Origin: JANNRR01 sp031401675 | GTDB taxonomy: Bacteria; Pseudomonadota; Alphaproteobacteria; Rhodobacterales; Rhodobacteraceae | Reading direction: 5' to 3' | Assembly (NCBI GenBank): GCA_031401675.1 | Contig: JANNRR010000080.1 | Location: forward strand, 1-22,114 | Length of the DNA stretch: 22,114 nt | Shown: piece by piece, positions 14,887 through 22,114 of the stretch | Layout of the letters: every line of letters starts with the position of its first letter | How positions within the stretch are numbered: position 1 is the first letter of the stretch | Position numbers and translations under genes: made by a program | The notes under the pieces: model-generated | Databases searched by the model: none | What the model was told of the DNA's origin: nothing | Seen by the model: the letters and a program-made list of their open reading frames with translations, nothing else

Positions 14887-16236
14887 ATGGCCAAGAAGGA
14901 AAAGTCCAAAAAGGACAAGCTCGCCGGCAAGCCGGAAAAGGCCAAAGCAGCCAAGGTCACGGCCAAGGCCCCAAAGTCGGCGGCGGTCAAGGCCCGGCTG
15001 GTCTCGCCCCTTGCCCCGCGTGGCGGCTTTCCGCGCCTGCCGGTGATCGACGGGGTGCGCTTTGCCACCGCCGAGGCCGGGGTGAAATACGCCGGCCGCA
15101 CCGATGTGATGCTGGCCCAGCTGGTCCCCGGCACCAGCATTGCCGGCTGCTTCACCCGCTCATCCACCCGCGCCGCTCCGGTGCTGGACTGTCAGGCGAA
15201 ACTGCGCGGGCGGCCTGACCAGACCGCCGGGGCCGCCATCATCGTCAATTCCGGCAACTCCAACGCCTTCACCGGTGCCGGCGGCGTGCAGGCCGTCGCT
15301 CGCATCACCGCTGCCGTTGCCGACGCATTGGCCCTGCCCGCCGCCCGCGTCTTCTCGTCCTCCACCGGGGTCATCGGCCAGCCGCTGCCGGACGAGCGCA
15401 TAATCGCCAAGGTTGCAGCACTTGCTGCCAGCCTGCGCCCCGATACCATCGCCGCCGCCGCCGCCGCGATCATGACCACCGACACCTTTGCCAAGGGCGC
15501 CTTTGCAGAAATCGAGATTGACGGCGCCACCGTGCAGATCGCCGGTATCGCCAAAGGCTCCGGCATGGTCGCCCCCGACATGGCGACCATGCTGGTCTAT
15601 ATCTTCACCGATGCCACCGTCGCCCAGCCGGTCCTGCAAAAGATGCTGACCCGGCTGACCGACATCACCTTCAACTGCATCACCGTCGACAGCGACACCT
15701 CGACCTCGGACACGCTGCTGCTGGCCGCCACCGGCACCAGCGCCGCCGCCGCGATCACCGATCAGCGCAGCAAACCCGCCAAGGCGTTTCAGGCGGCGCT
15801 GCGTGCGGTGATGCTCGATCTGGCGCATCAGGTGGTCCGCGACGGCGAAGGTGCCACCAAATTCGTCGAAGTCCGGGTGACCGGTGCCGACACCGACGCC
15901 GACGCCCGCAAGGTGGCGCTGGCCATCGCCAACTCGCCGCTGGTGAAAACCGCCATCGCCGGGGCCGATCCGAACTGGGGCCGCATCGTCATGGCGGTCG
16001 GCAAATCCGGGGCACGGGCCGACCGCGACCGCCTGACCATCCGGTTCGGCGATGTTCTGGTCGCCGAAAACGGCTGGGTCGCGCCGGGGTACCGTGAAGC
16101 GGACGGCGCCGCCCACATGCAGGGGCAGGAGCTGCTGATCCGCGTCGATCTGGGGCTGGCCAAGGGGGTCAGCACGATCTGGACCTGCGATCTGACCCAC
16201 CGCTACATCGAGATCAACGCCGACTACCGGTCCTAG
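14887..16236 (+). CDS. argJ: Bifunctional ornithine acetyltransferase / N-acetylglutamate synthase ArgJ
   Basis: ArgJ moves the acetyl group from N-acetylornithine to glutamate in the cyclic arginine pathway; bifunctional forms also use acetyl-CoA. Seen in 449 residues: VNSGNSNAFTG at 120-130, SSTGVIGQPLP at 158-168, and GSGMVAPDMATML at 224-236, where A233/T234 is the autocleavage site and T234 becomes the N-terminal nucleophile of the beta chain. The C-terminal block DPNWGRIVMA and the THRYIEINADYRS ending are typical. The start at 14887 is fixed by AAGGAGGG (14873-14880), 6 nt away. This gives a Lys/Ala-rich N-terminal extension of about 37 residues, and there is no other ATG, GTG or TTG in frame until residue 75. 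The gene lies 30 bp after the parvulin gene. Confidence 0.97.
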   Translation: MAKKEKSKKDKLAGKPEKAKAAKVTAKAPKSAAVKARLVSPLAPRGGFPRLPVIDGVRFATAEAGVKYAGRTDVMLAQLVPGTSIAGCFTRSSTRAAPVLDCQAKLRGRPDQTAGAAIIVNSGNSNAFTGAGGVQAVARITAAVADALALPAARVFSSSTGVIGQPLPDERIIAKVAALAASLRPDTIAAAAAAIMTTDTFAKGAFAEIEIDGATVQIAGIAKGSGMVAPDMATMLVYIFTDATVAQPVLQKMLTRLTDITFNCITVDSDTSTSDTLLLAATGTSAAAAITDQRSKPAKAFQAALRAVMLDLAHQVVRDGEGATKFVEVRVTGADTDADARKVALAIANSPLVKTAIAGADPNWGRIVMAVGKSGARADRDRLTIRFGDVLVAENGWVAPGYREADGAAHMQGQELLIRVDLGLAKGVSTIWTCDLTHRYIEINADYRS

Positions 16237-16334
16237 GCGGGGATGGCTCTGGTTGGAAATACGGGTTGGATTGGTGCGTCGCACCAGGGGGCCACAGTGG
16301 CTGTGCTTGTTGGCCGCTATTGGTTTTTTGAACG

Positions 16335-16542
16335 ATCTTTCTGGTTCTTGCCCGATCTGATTTCAGTCAAATCGTGGCGCGCCTGCCTGCCGCTTGGTAG
16401 GCGCTATGGTGTGCGCCCGCCCAGCCAGGCACGCCCCGATTTCCCGACCATTGCACCCGACCCAGCCTCCCTTGCCCCACGGCTTGCGCCTTCGGGCAAC
16501 GGGCCGGGCGTCCGTCCCCCAGACGGCCACCTGATCGGCCCG
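16335..16542 (+). repeat. Dispersed structured repeat, copy C
   Basis: The most diverged of the three copies, in the same orientation, inside the 389-bp argJ-mutT gap. The long inverted repeat has arms 16369-16385 and 16426-16442 with 15 of 17 pairs. Its sixth position is G-C where copy B has A-T and copy A is unpaired. TTGCCC/GGGCAA and CCGTC/GACGG hairpins are kept, the latter with a 5-nt loop. A 130-codon frame crosses the repeat (16243-16635), but the matching frame in copy B is stopped by TAG, so I regard it as non-coding. The flanks (16237-16334 and 16543-16625) show nothing recognisable. Confidence 0.82.
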
Positions 16543-16625
16543 GTCGCACACCATCGCCCGGAGGCGCGGGTGGCGCAGCCGAGTACGGCTCGACCTTTGT
16601 TCACCCCGCATCCCTTGACCCGCCC

Positions 16626-17024
16626 ATGCCACTGATCCTTGTCGCTGCCGTCGCCCTGATCGACCGCGATGGCCGGGTTTTGCTGGCGCAACGCCCGCCC
16701 GGCAAATCCATGCCCGGCCTCTGGGAGTTTCCGGGCGGCAAGGTCGAACCGGATGAAACGCCGGAGGTGGCGCTGATCCGGGAACTGCATGAGGAACTGG
16801 GGATCGACACCTGGGCCAGCTGCCTGGCCCCGCTCAGCTTCGCCAGCCACGCCTACGAAACATTCCACTTGCTGATGCCGGTTTTCGTTTGCCGGAAATG
16901 GCAGGGAATCCCGCAGCCGCGCGAAAGTCAGGCGCTGAAATGGGTCGCCGCCCGCGACCTTGGCACTTACCCGATGCCGCCCGCCGACCTGCCCCTGATT
17001 CCCGTCCTGCGCGAACTGCTTTAA
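16626..17024 (+). CDS. mutT: MutT-type Nudix hydrolase (probable 8-oxo-dGTP diphosphatase)
   Basis: Nudix protein of 132 residues, close to E. coli MutT (129). MutT removes 8-oxo-dGTP from the nucleotide pool and so prevents A-to-C transversions. Seen: the complete Nudix box Gx5Ex7REUxEExGU from G38 to I60 with E44, R52, E53, E56 and E57 all present, preceded by LLAQRPPGKSMPGLWEFPGG, the phrase typical of MutT and MutY-like 8-oxoguanine binders. The ATG at 16626 is the natural start (hydrophobic first strand ILVAAVALI), but its ribosome-binding site is weak. It follows argJ on the same strand with repeat C in between, so it may depend on read-through from argJ or on its own unseen promoter. 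Confidence 0.92.
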   Translation: MPLILVAAVALIDRDGRVLLAQRPPGKSMPGLWEFPGGKVEPDETPEVALIRELHEELGIDTWASCLAPLSFASHAYETFHLLMPVFVCRKWQGIPQPRESQALKWVAARDLGTYPMPPADLPLIPVLRELL

Positions 17025-17054
17025 GCAGGCTCAACGCAGATGAATCCAGATATT

Positions 17055-17113
17055 GATTTGCGCCCTGCTCTAATCAAAATGTTGATTTCCCAGTAAGCGA
17101 AATTTCGCAAATC
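17055..17113. promoter_or_regulatory. AT-rich palindromic region upstream of the small-protein gene (possible operator)
   Basis: GATTTGCG (17055-17062) is exactly inverted as CGCAAATC (17106-17113), and a perfect 12-bp palindrome GCGAAATTTCGC lies at 17097-17108. TTGATTT occurs twice (17053 and 17081 region). The base composition is clearly more AT-rich than the rest of the window. A regulator-binding site is possible; the regulator is unknown. Confidence 0.4.
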
Positions 17114-17163
17114 GGTCAAGAAAAAGCCACATTTCACTCACGTCTGCGTAATTTTGGGGTGTT

Positions 17164-17191
17164 TTGTTTACCAATTCACCCTAGGTTAACT
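17164..17191 (+). promoter_or_regulatory. Candidate promoter of the 48-residue protein gene
   Basis: TTGTTT (17164-17169) and TTAACT (17186-17191) are separated by 16 bp, about 30 bp before the ATG at 17222. It lies immediately downstream of the palindromic AT-rich stretch. Confidence 0.3.
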
Positions 17192-17221
17192 GTACGCCGG
17201 TCTTTGGGGAGTACTGGTTCC

Positions 17222-17368
17222 ATGCTGAGAACAATCACGCTTGGCAGTTGCGTTTCCGTTCAGGGAACCTTCATCCGGCAATACGACGATGGCAAGATCA
17301 TGATCCGGGTGGACGAAAAGACCTTTGTGGGTTTTCCCGTCAAATCCCGCGCCGCCAAGGCAGGCTAG
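17222..17368 (+). CDS. Small conserved-looking protein of unknown function (48 residues)
   Basis: Starts at ATG 17222 (MLRTITLGSC) with GGGGAG about 10 nt upstream; an upstream in-frame non-ATG start at 17159 lies inside the promoter-like region and is unlikely. The product is short and probably beta-rich: SCVSVQGTFIRQ, then GKIMIRVDEKTFVGFPV, ending in a basic Ala-rich tail. It has one cysteine (C10), no signal peptide and no membrane segment. I have the impression that similar small proteins with the SCVSVQGTF phrase occur in Rhodobacterales, but I cannot name a family. It stands alone behind an AT-rich leader and is followed by a strong hairpin, so it looks like a separately controlled single-gene unit. 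Confidence 0.7.
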   Translation: MLRTITLGSCVSVQGTFIRQYDDGKIMIRVDEKTFVGFPVKSRAAKAG

Positions 17369-17446
17369 CCGACATACCACTCACGGAGCCTGGCGGGGGT
17401 CGGTCCCCACGCCCGGCAAGTCGGAAAGCTGCAGCGCAATGAACCA

Positions 17447-17477
17447 GGGCCATGACCGGATCTCCCGGTCATGGCCC
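17447..17477. terminator. Hairpin shared by the small-protein gene and the infB operon
   Basis: Perfect 13-bp arms GGGCCATGACCGG (17447-17459) and its complement (17465-17477) surround a 5-nt loop. It lies between the converging small gene and infB, 24 bp past the infB stop. Only short, broken T-rich sequence follows in either direction, so it is a likely but imperfect bidirectional terminator. Confidence 0.65.
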
Positions 17478-17501
17478 CATTCTTGACGGCGGCACCTTGC
17501 C

Positions 17502-20057
17502 CTACAGCAGCTTGCGCTCGACCGATTCCCGCTCGAATATCTCGATCACATCGCCTTGGCGGATGTCTTCATAGTTCTCGAACGCCATGCCGCATTCCTG
17601 GCCGGAAATCACTTCCTTGACCTCATCCTTGAACCTTTTCAAGGTCTTGAGCGTCCCCTCGTGGATCACGACCTGATCGCGCAACAGCCGCACACCGGCC
17701 GACCGGCGCGCCACGCCCTCGGTCACCAGACAGCCAGCCACGTTGCCGACGGTTGATACCTTGAACACTTCCTTGATCGTGGCATAGCCGATGAACTTTT
17801 CCCGAATCTCGGCCTTCAGCAGCCCGGAAGCCGCTGCCTTCACATCGTCGACCAGATCGTAGATCACCGAATAATACCGGATCTCCACGCCCTTCTGGCT
17901 GGCACTGCTGCGGGCCGGCGCATTGGCGCGGACGTTGAACCCGATCACCGGCGCGCCCGAGGCTTCGGCCAGCCCGATGTCGCTTTCGGTGATGGCCCCC
18001 ACGCCGTAATGCAGCACCCGCACCCGGACTTCCTCGTTGCCGATTTTTTCCAAAGCCTGAACAATCGCCTCGGCAGAGCCCTGCACATCGGCCTTTACCA
18101 CCAGCGGCAGTTCGGTCACGCTCTGGTCGGCCTTGGCCTTGGCCATCAGCTGTTCCATGGTCGTGGCTGCCCCGACAGCGGCGCGTTTGTCCTTGGTGGT
18201 CTGTTCGCGATAGGAAACGATCTCGCGCGCCTGCGCTTCGGTTTCCACCACGTTCAGCACGTCACCGGCCTGCGGCGTCGATCCCAGCCCCAGCACCTCC
18301 ACCGGCACCGACGGCCCGGCTTCCTTGATCCGCGCGCCCTTGTCGTCGATCAGCGCCCGCACCTTGCCCCAGACCTCGCCGGCCACGAAGATATCGCCCA
18401 GCCGCAGCGTGCCGTGCTGGATCAGCACCGTGGCCACCGGCCCGCGCCCCACATCCAGCTTGGCCTCGATCACCGCGCCCATTGCCGCCCGGTTCGGGTT
18501 GGCCTTCAGGTCCAGCAACTCCGCCTGCAGCGCGATGTTTTCTAGCAGTTCGTCCAGCCCCTGGCCGGTCTTGGCCGAAACCTCGACATCCAGCACGTCG
18601 CCGGACATCTTTTCCACCACCACCTCGTGCTGCAACAGGTCTGTCCGCACCTTGGTCGGATTGGCACCCGGCTTGTCGATCTTGTTGATCGCAATGATCA
18701 TCGGCACCTTGGCCGCCTTGGCATGCTTGATCGCCTCGACGGTCTGCGGCATCACCGCATCGTCGGCCGCCACCACCAGAATCACGATATCCGTGACCTG
18801 CGCGCCACGCGCCCGCATCGAGGTGAATGCCGCATGGCCCGGCGTGTCCAGGAACGTCAGCTTGGCACCGCTGTCGGTCGTCACCTGATAGGCGCCGATA
18901 TGCTGGGTGATCCCGCCCGCCTCGCCCGCCACCACCGACGTCTTGCGGATCGCGTCCAGCAGGCTGGTCTTGCCATGATCGACATGGCCCATGATCGTCA
19001 CGATCGGCGGCCGGGTGATCAATTGTGCCGCATCATCGGTCACGGTGTCGATCACCTGTTCCACGTCGCTGTCCGACACCCGCACCGCCTTGTGGCCGAA
19101 CTCCTCGATGACCAGTTCGGCGGTGTCGGCGTCGATGGTCTGGTTCATCGTCGCCATCACGCCCATCTTCATCAGGCTTTTCACCACGTCGGCAGCGCGT
19201 TCCGCCATCCGGTTGGCCAGTTCCTGCACCACGATGGTTTCGGGCAACTGCACGTCGCGCACCATCTTTTCGCGCACCATGTTCAGGCCCAGCGCTTTTT
19301 GCCGCGCCCGTTCCTGCTTGCGCTTCATCGCTGCCATGGACCGCACGCGCCCGCTGTCGCCGGCCAGCGCCTCGGTCAGTGTCAGCTTGCCGGTGCGGCG
19401 GCTGTCATCGGATTTGGCCTTGGCTTTCGCTCCCTCGGCATCGCGCTCGCGCTCGGTCTTGCGCGGGGCCGACGACGGCGGGCGGGCCAGCGAGCGTTCG
19501 CTCAGCGGGGCGGCAACCGCCTCGGGCTTGGCAGGCGAGGATGTGCCCGGGCGCGCCCGTGCATCTGACCGAGGCGCCGGGCGCGCCGTTTCCTGTTTCG
19601 GTGCGGCCGCCCGTTCGGCGGCAATCTCGGCCTCGCGCCGGGCGCGGTCTTCCACGTCGGCCTTGGCGCGCGCAGCGGCCTCGGCCTCGCGGACTTCGCG
19701 CTCCTTGGCCTCGTTCTCGTCGCGCCGCCGCTGGCGTTCTTCTTCGCGCACCTTCTCATCGGTGACACGCTGCGCCGCGTCGGCAACTTCGCGCGACCGC
19801 GCCGCCTGCACCGCTTTCAGGCGGCGCTCCATTTCACTGTCGCTGATTCCGGCCGGACGTTTGGACGGATCGCCCAGATGGCTGTTGCTGACGGTGCCCG
19901 CAACCGGGGCTCCGGGCTTGGTCGGCACGACAACACGCTTGCGCTTTGTTTCGACGACAACGCTTTTGGTCCGGCCATGGCTGAAGCTTTGCTTCACCTG
20001 ACCGGGCGTCGTCCCAACCCGGAGACCGAGTGGTTTCTTACCGTCTGTATCGCTCAT
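17502..20057 (-). CDS. infB: Translation initiation factor IF-2
   Basis: GTPase of 851 residues that places initiator tRNA on the ribosome and promotes subunit joining. Seen: a basic N-terminus, a long charged Arg/Glu/Ala-rich presumed coiled or unstructured region at about 75-250, the IF-2 N-subdomain from about 270, then the G domain with G1 GHVDHGKT at 357-364, G3 DTPGH at 404-408 and G4 NKID at 458-461, followed by the beta-barrel and C-terminal fMet-tRNA-binding domains. The start is the ATG at 20057 (MSDTDGKKPL); the open frame extends 50 codons upstream only as a shadow of the next gene. Its ATG shares ATGA with the stop of the upstream ylxR/L7Ae gene, showing translational coupling. 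Operon order is nusA, ylxR, infB. Confidence 0.98.
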   Translation of the reverse strand: MSDTDGKKPLGLRVGTTPGQVKQSFSHGRTKSVVVETKRKRVVVPTKPGAPVAGTVSNSHLGDPSKRPAGISDSEMERRLKAVQAARSREVADAAQRVTDEKVREEERQRRRDENEAKEREVREAEAAARAKADVEDRARREAEIAAERAAAPKQETARPAPRSDARARPGTSSPAKPEAVAAPLSERSLARPPSSAPRKTERERDAEGAKAKAKSDDSRRTGKLTLTEALAGDSGRVRSMAAMKRKQERARQKALGLNMVREKMVRDVQLPETIVVQELANRMAERAADVVKSLMKMGVMATMNQTIDADTAELVIEEFGHKAVRVSDSDVEQVIDTVTDDAAQLITRPPIVTIMGHVDHGKTSLLDAIRKTSVVAGEAGGITQHIGAYQVTTDSGAKLTFLDTPGHAAFTSMRARGAQVTDIVILVVAADDAVMPQTVEAIKHAKAAKVPMIIAINKIDKPGANPTKVRTDLLQHEVVVEKMSGDVLDVEVSAKTGQGLDELLENIALQAELLDLKANPNRAAMGAVIEAKLDVGRGPVATVLIQHGTLRLGDIFVAGEVWGKVRALIDDKGARIKEAGPSVPVEVLGLGSTPQAGDVLNVVETEAQAREIVSYREQTTKDKRAAVGAATTMEQLMAKAKADQSVTELPLVVKADVQGSAEAIVQALEKIGNEEVRVRVLHYGVGAITESDIGLAEASGAPVIGFNVRANAPARSSASQKGVEIRYYSVIYDLVDDVKAAASGLLKAEIREKFIGYATIKEVFKVSTVGNVAGCLVTEGVARRSAGVRLLRDQVVIHEGTLKTLKRFKDEVKEVISGQECGMAFENYEDIRQGDVIEIFERESVERKLL

Positions 20058-20734
20058 GCGTCTTTCGTTTCCTTCGCGGCGACCTGGTCGCCCGTCTGTC
20101 CGTGGATGTCCGTAGGCTCGCGGATGCCCGCCTGTTCGCGTATTCCCGAAAGCCTTGCGGCCTCCTCTACAACACGCGCGCTGAGTCCACCAGCCGCAAG
20201 CGCGCAATGTATCACATGTTCACGCCCAAAAGCCAAACCCAATTCCAAAGCGGTAAGGCAGCCAATAAACGTCGCTTTTCCATCGGCTGCAGGGTCCGGC
20301 GGATGCAGCTTGGACTTGCCCCGCTCCGACCCGTCGGTTGCCTGGATCAGCACCTTTGCGTAATCCTTGGTCAGCCAGTCCTTGACCTTTTCATAGCCGG
20401 CCACCGCCTCGCCCGCTTTGCGCGCCAGACTGATCAGATCAAGCGTCCGGCGCAGCAGCAGCGCCTCGACCTCGTCGACCAGCCCGAGCGGCACCACCAC
20501 CGCCTGCTTGGCGGCGCGGGCAAACAGCCCCTTGCCCGCCGCCCGGGTCAGGGCCGCCCGCGTCGCCACAACCCAGATGCCGCGACCCGGCAGCCTGGCC
20601 TCGATGTCGGGGTAGATCCGCAGATCAGGCCCGACCACGAACCGGATCAGCCCATGCTTGCCCTGCACCTCGCCGGTGACAATGCACCGCCGTTCGGGTC
20701 CGTCCTGATCCTTGATGCGGCCACCACGGGTCAT
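20054..20734 (-). CDS. YlxR (DUF448) / L7Ae-like RNA-binding protein
   Basis: Protein of 226 residues combining two small RNA-binding folds, as is usual between nusA and infB in alphaproteobacteria. Seen: a YlxR domain at about 10-85, with PERRCIVTGE at 13-22 and LPGRGIWV at 48-55, then an L7Ae/L30e-like domain at about 95-190 containing LISLARKAGEAVAGYEKV. The last 30 residues are Gly/Ile/Arg/Thr-rich with near-repeats (GIREQAGIREP) and look disordered. The role is thought to be in transcription or ribosome function by association; the exact substrate is unknown. It starts 20 bp after nusA stops and ends in a 4-bp ATGA overlap with infB. Confidence 0.93.
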   Translation of the reverse strand: MTRGGRIKDQDGPERRCIVTGEVQGKHGLIRFVVGPDLRIYPDIEARLPGRGIWVVATRAALTRAAGKGLFARAAKQAVVVPLGLVDEVEALLLRRTLDLISLARKAGEAVAGYEKVKDWLTKDYAKVLIQATDGSERGKSKLHPPDPAADGKATFIGCLTALELGLAFGREHVIHCALAAGGLSARVVEEAARLSGIREQAGIREPTDIHGQTGDQVAAKETKDA

Positions 20735-20754
20735 CTGTGCTGCGGTTCCTGCGA

Positions 20755-22114
20755 TCAGGTTCCGGCCTCCTCGGTTTCGGCGTCGGCCGCATCGGCTTCC
20801 TCGACATGGCCGGGCAATTCGCTGGGATCGACCCAGCCCAGCAGCACCCGCGCCGTCATCACCAGATGCTGCGCCTCTTCCAGGCTCATCTCGAATTTCT
20901 CCAGTACGCCCTCGTCCTTGACCCGCGCGCCGTTCACCGTGGTCCAGCCGCCGGCCAGTTCCCAGTCGGCACAGGTGGCGAAATCCTCCAGGGTCTTGAC
21001 CCCGTCCTTGGCCAGCGCCTCGACCATTTGCGGTGTCAGGCCCTCGAACTCGATCAGGCTGTCCTCCACCCCCATGGCGCGGGCATTTTCCAGCGCCTTC
21101 TGGTTGGCAGCTTCCAGCTGGTCACGGGCCCGCATCTGCAATTCGGCAGCGGTCGATTCGTCAAAGCCGTCGATGTTCAGCAATTCGTCGATCTCGACGT
21201 AGGCGACCTCTTCCAGAGAGGTGAAGCCTTCCGAAACCAGCAGTTGCGCCAGCACCTCGTCCACATCCAGCGCATCGACGAACAGTTGCGTGCGCTCGGC
21301 AAACTCGGCCTGACGGCGTTCGGATTCCTGCGCCTCGGTCATGATGTCGATATCAAGGCCCGTCAGCTGCGACGCCAGCCGCACGTTCTGCCCGCGCCGG
21401 CCAATCGCCAGCGAAAGCTGCTCGTCCGGCACCACCACCTCGATCCGCCCGCCATCCTCGTCGATCACCACCTTGGACACTTCGGCTGGCTGCAAGGCGT
21501 TCACCAGGAATGTCGCCTGATCCTGATTCCACGGGATGATGTCGATCTTTTCGCCCTGCAACTCGTTGACCACGGCTTGAACGCGCGATCCGCGCATACC
21601 CACACATGCCCCCACCGGATCAATCGAATTGTCATAGGAAATCACTGCGATCTTGGCGCGAGACCCCGGATCCCGCGCCACCGCCTTGATCTCGATGATG
21701 CCGTCATAGATCTCGGGCACTTCCATCTTGAACAACTCGGCCATGAACTGCGGGTCGGTGCGCGACAGGAACACCTGCGGACCGCGAGCCTCGCGGCGCA
21801 CGTCCTTGATATAGGCGCGGATGCGGTCGTTCGGGCGATAGCTTTCGCGCCCGATCTTCTCGTTGCGGCGCAGGATCGCCTCGCCGCGCCCGATGTCCAC
21901 GATGATGTTGCCGTATTCCTCGCGCTTGACCTGCCCGTTGATGATCGTGCCCTTGCGGTCCTTGAATTCCTCGAACTGCCGGTCGCGCTCGGCCTCGCGC
22001 ACCTTCTGCAGGATCACCTGCTTGGCCGATTGTGCCGCGATCCGGCCCAGATCGACCGGCGGCACTTCGTCGATGATTTCGTTGCCGATTTCGGGCTCGG
22101 CCAGGAACTTGCGG
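20755..22114 (-). CDS. nusA: Transcription termination/antitermination factor NusA (N-terminus cut by the window edge)
   Basis: The visible 452 codons run from the right window edge to the stop at 20755; the first part of the N-terminal polymerase-binding domain is outside. NusA binds RNA polymerase and nascent RNA and controls pausing, termination and antitermination. Seen: the end of the N-terminal domain (RIAAQSAKQVILQKVREAERDR at visible 24-45, interrupted here only by the edge upstream), an S1 domain at about 55-120 (GTIINGQVKREEYGNIIVDI region), KH modules with VGMRGSRVQAVVNEL and AIGRRGQNVRLAS, and C-terminal acidic helix-hairpin-helix repeats. It is the first visible gene of the nusA-ylxR-infB operon. 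Confidence 0.97.
   Translation of the reverse strand, partial: RKFLAEPEIGNEIIDEVPPVDLGRIAAQSAKQVILQKVREAERDRQFEEFKDRKGTIINGQVKREEYGNIIVDIGRGEAILRRNEKIGRESYRPNDRIRAYIKDVRREARGPQVFLSRTDPQFMAELFKMEVPEIYDGIIEIKAVARDPGSRAKIAVISYDNSIDPVGACVGMRGSRVQAVVNELQGEKIDIIPWNQDQATFLVNALQPAEVSKVVIDEDGGRIEVVVPDEQLSLAIGRRGQNVRLASQLTGLDIDIMTEAQESERRQAEFAERTQLFVDALDVDEVLAQLLVSEGFTSLEEVAYVEIDELLNIDGFDESTAAELQMRARDQLEAANQKALENARAMGVEDSLIEFEGLTPQMVEALAKDGVKTLEDFATCADWELAGGWTTVNGARVKDEGVLEKFEMSLEEAQHLVMTARVLLGWVDPSELPGHVEEADAADAETEEAGT

Noticed and set aside
2531..16542. The three repeats as a CRISPR array, insertion sequence or composite transposon
   Set aside because: The copies are kilobases apart with ordinary genes between. 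They have no spacer pattern and no transposase, and I saw no target-site duplication or terminal inverted repeat at the ends.
16243..16635. 130-codon plus-strand frame through repeat C
   Set aside because: The equivalent frame is stopped in copy B and shifted in copy A, so the frame is not conserved. It also overlaps the mutT start.

Overview
The window is about 22 kb of high-GC chromosomal DNA from an alphaproteobacterium. It most probably comes from the Rhodobacterales (Rhodobacter/Paracoccaceae type). This assignment rests on protein style and gene order: nusA-ylxR-infB, secA divergent from a parvulin gene followed by argJ and mutT, dnaK-dnaJ, and a kdsB-like/cysQ/capsule-permease cluster. 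No genus is claimed. Almost all of it is ordinary housekeeping sequence. No tRNA, rRNA, CRISPR array, integrase or transposase was seen.

Layout. 1-2411: surface polysaccharide genes. A KdsB-like cytidylyltransferase (cut by the left edge) and CysQ are on the minus strand, and a KpsM-type ABC permease points away from them. 2412-2822: intergenic, with repeat copy A. 2823-3464: alkB (minus). 3465-6799: heat-shock region with a dnaK promoter, dnaK, an intercistronic hairpin, dnaJ and a long perfect hairpin directly after the dnaJ stop. 6800-7393: intergenic, with repeat copy B. 7394-8155: radC. 8127-10733: a minus-strand pair encoding an exported protein of unknown function and a PstS-like/OmpA fusion, whose 3' end overlaps radC. 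10977-13751: secA (minus). 13936-16236: exported parvulin and argJ (plus). 16237-16625: intergenic, with repeat copy C. 16626-17024: mutT. 17025-17221: an AT-rich, palindrome-bearing leader. 17222-17368: a 48-residue protein. 17447-17477: a hairpin shared by two converging genes. 17502-22114: the infB, ylxR/L7Ae and nusA operon (minus; nusA is cut by the right edge).

How the genes work together. DnaK and DnaJ refold proteins in the cytosol. SecA drives export, and the parvulin beside it is itself exported and probably helps folding in the periplasm. NusA, the YlxR/L7Ae protein and IF-2 form the classic transcription-translation operon. AlkB, MutT and possibly RadC deal with nucleic-acid or nucleotide damage, but they are scattered and not an operon.

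The most unusual content is a family of three dispersed repeats of about 210 bp: A 2531-2741, B 6970-7178 and C 16335-16542. All are in the same orientation, and each lies 98-205 bp downstream of a plus-strand gene. Each contains a 17-20 nt inverted repeat with one pairing position that is A-T in one copy and G-C in another. Each also has local hairpins that compete with that long pairing. They have no conserved reading frame. I cannot tell from one window whether they are a mobile palindromic element, a regulatory RNA element or something else.
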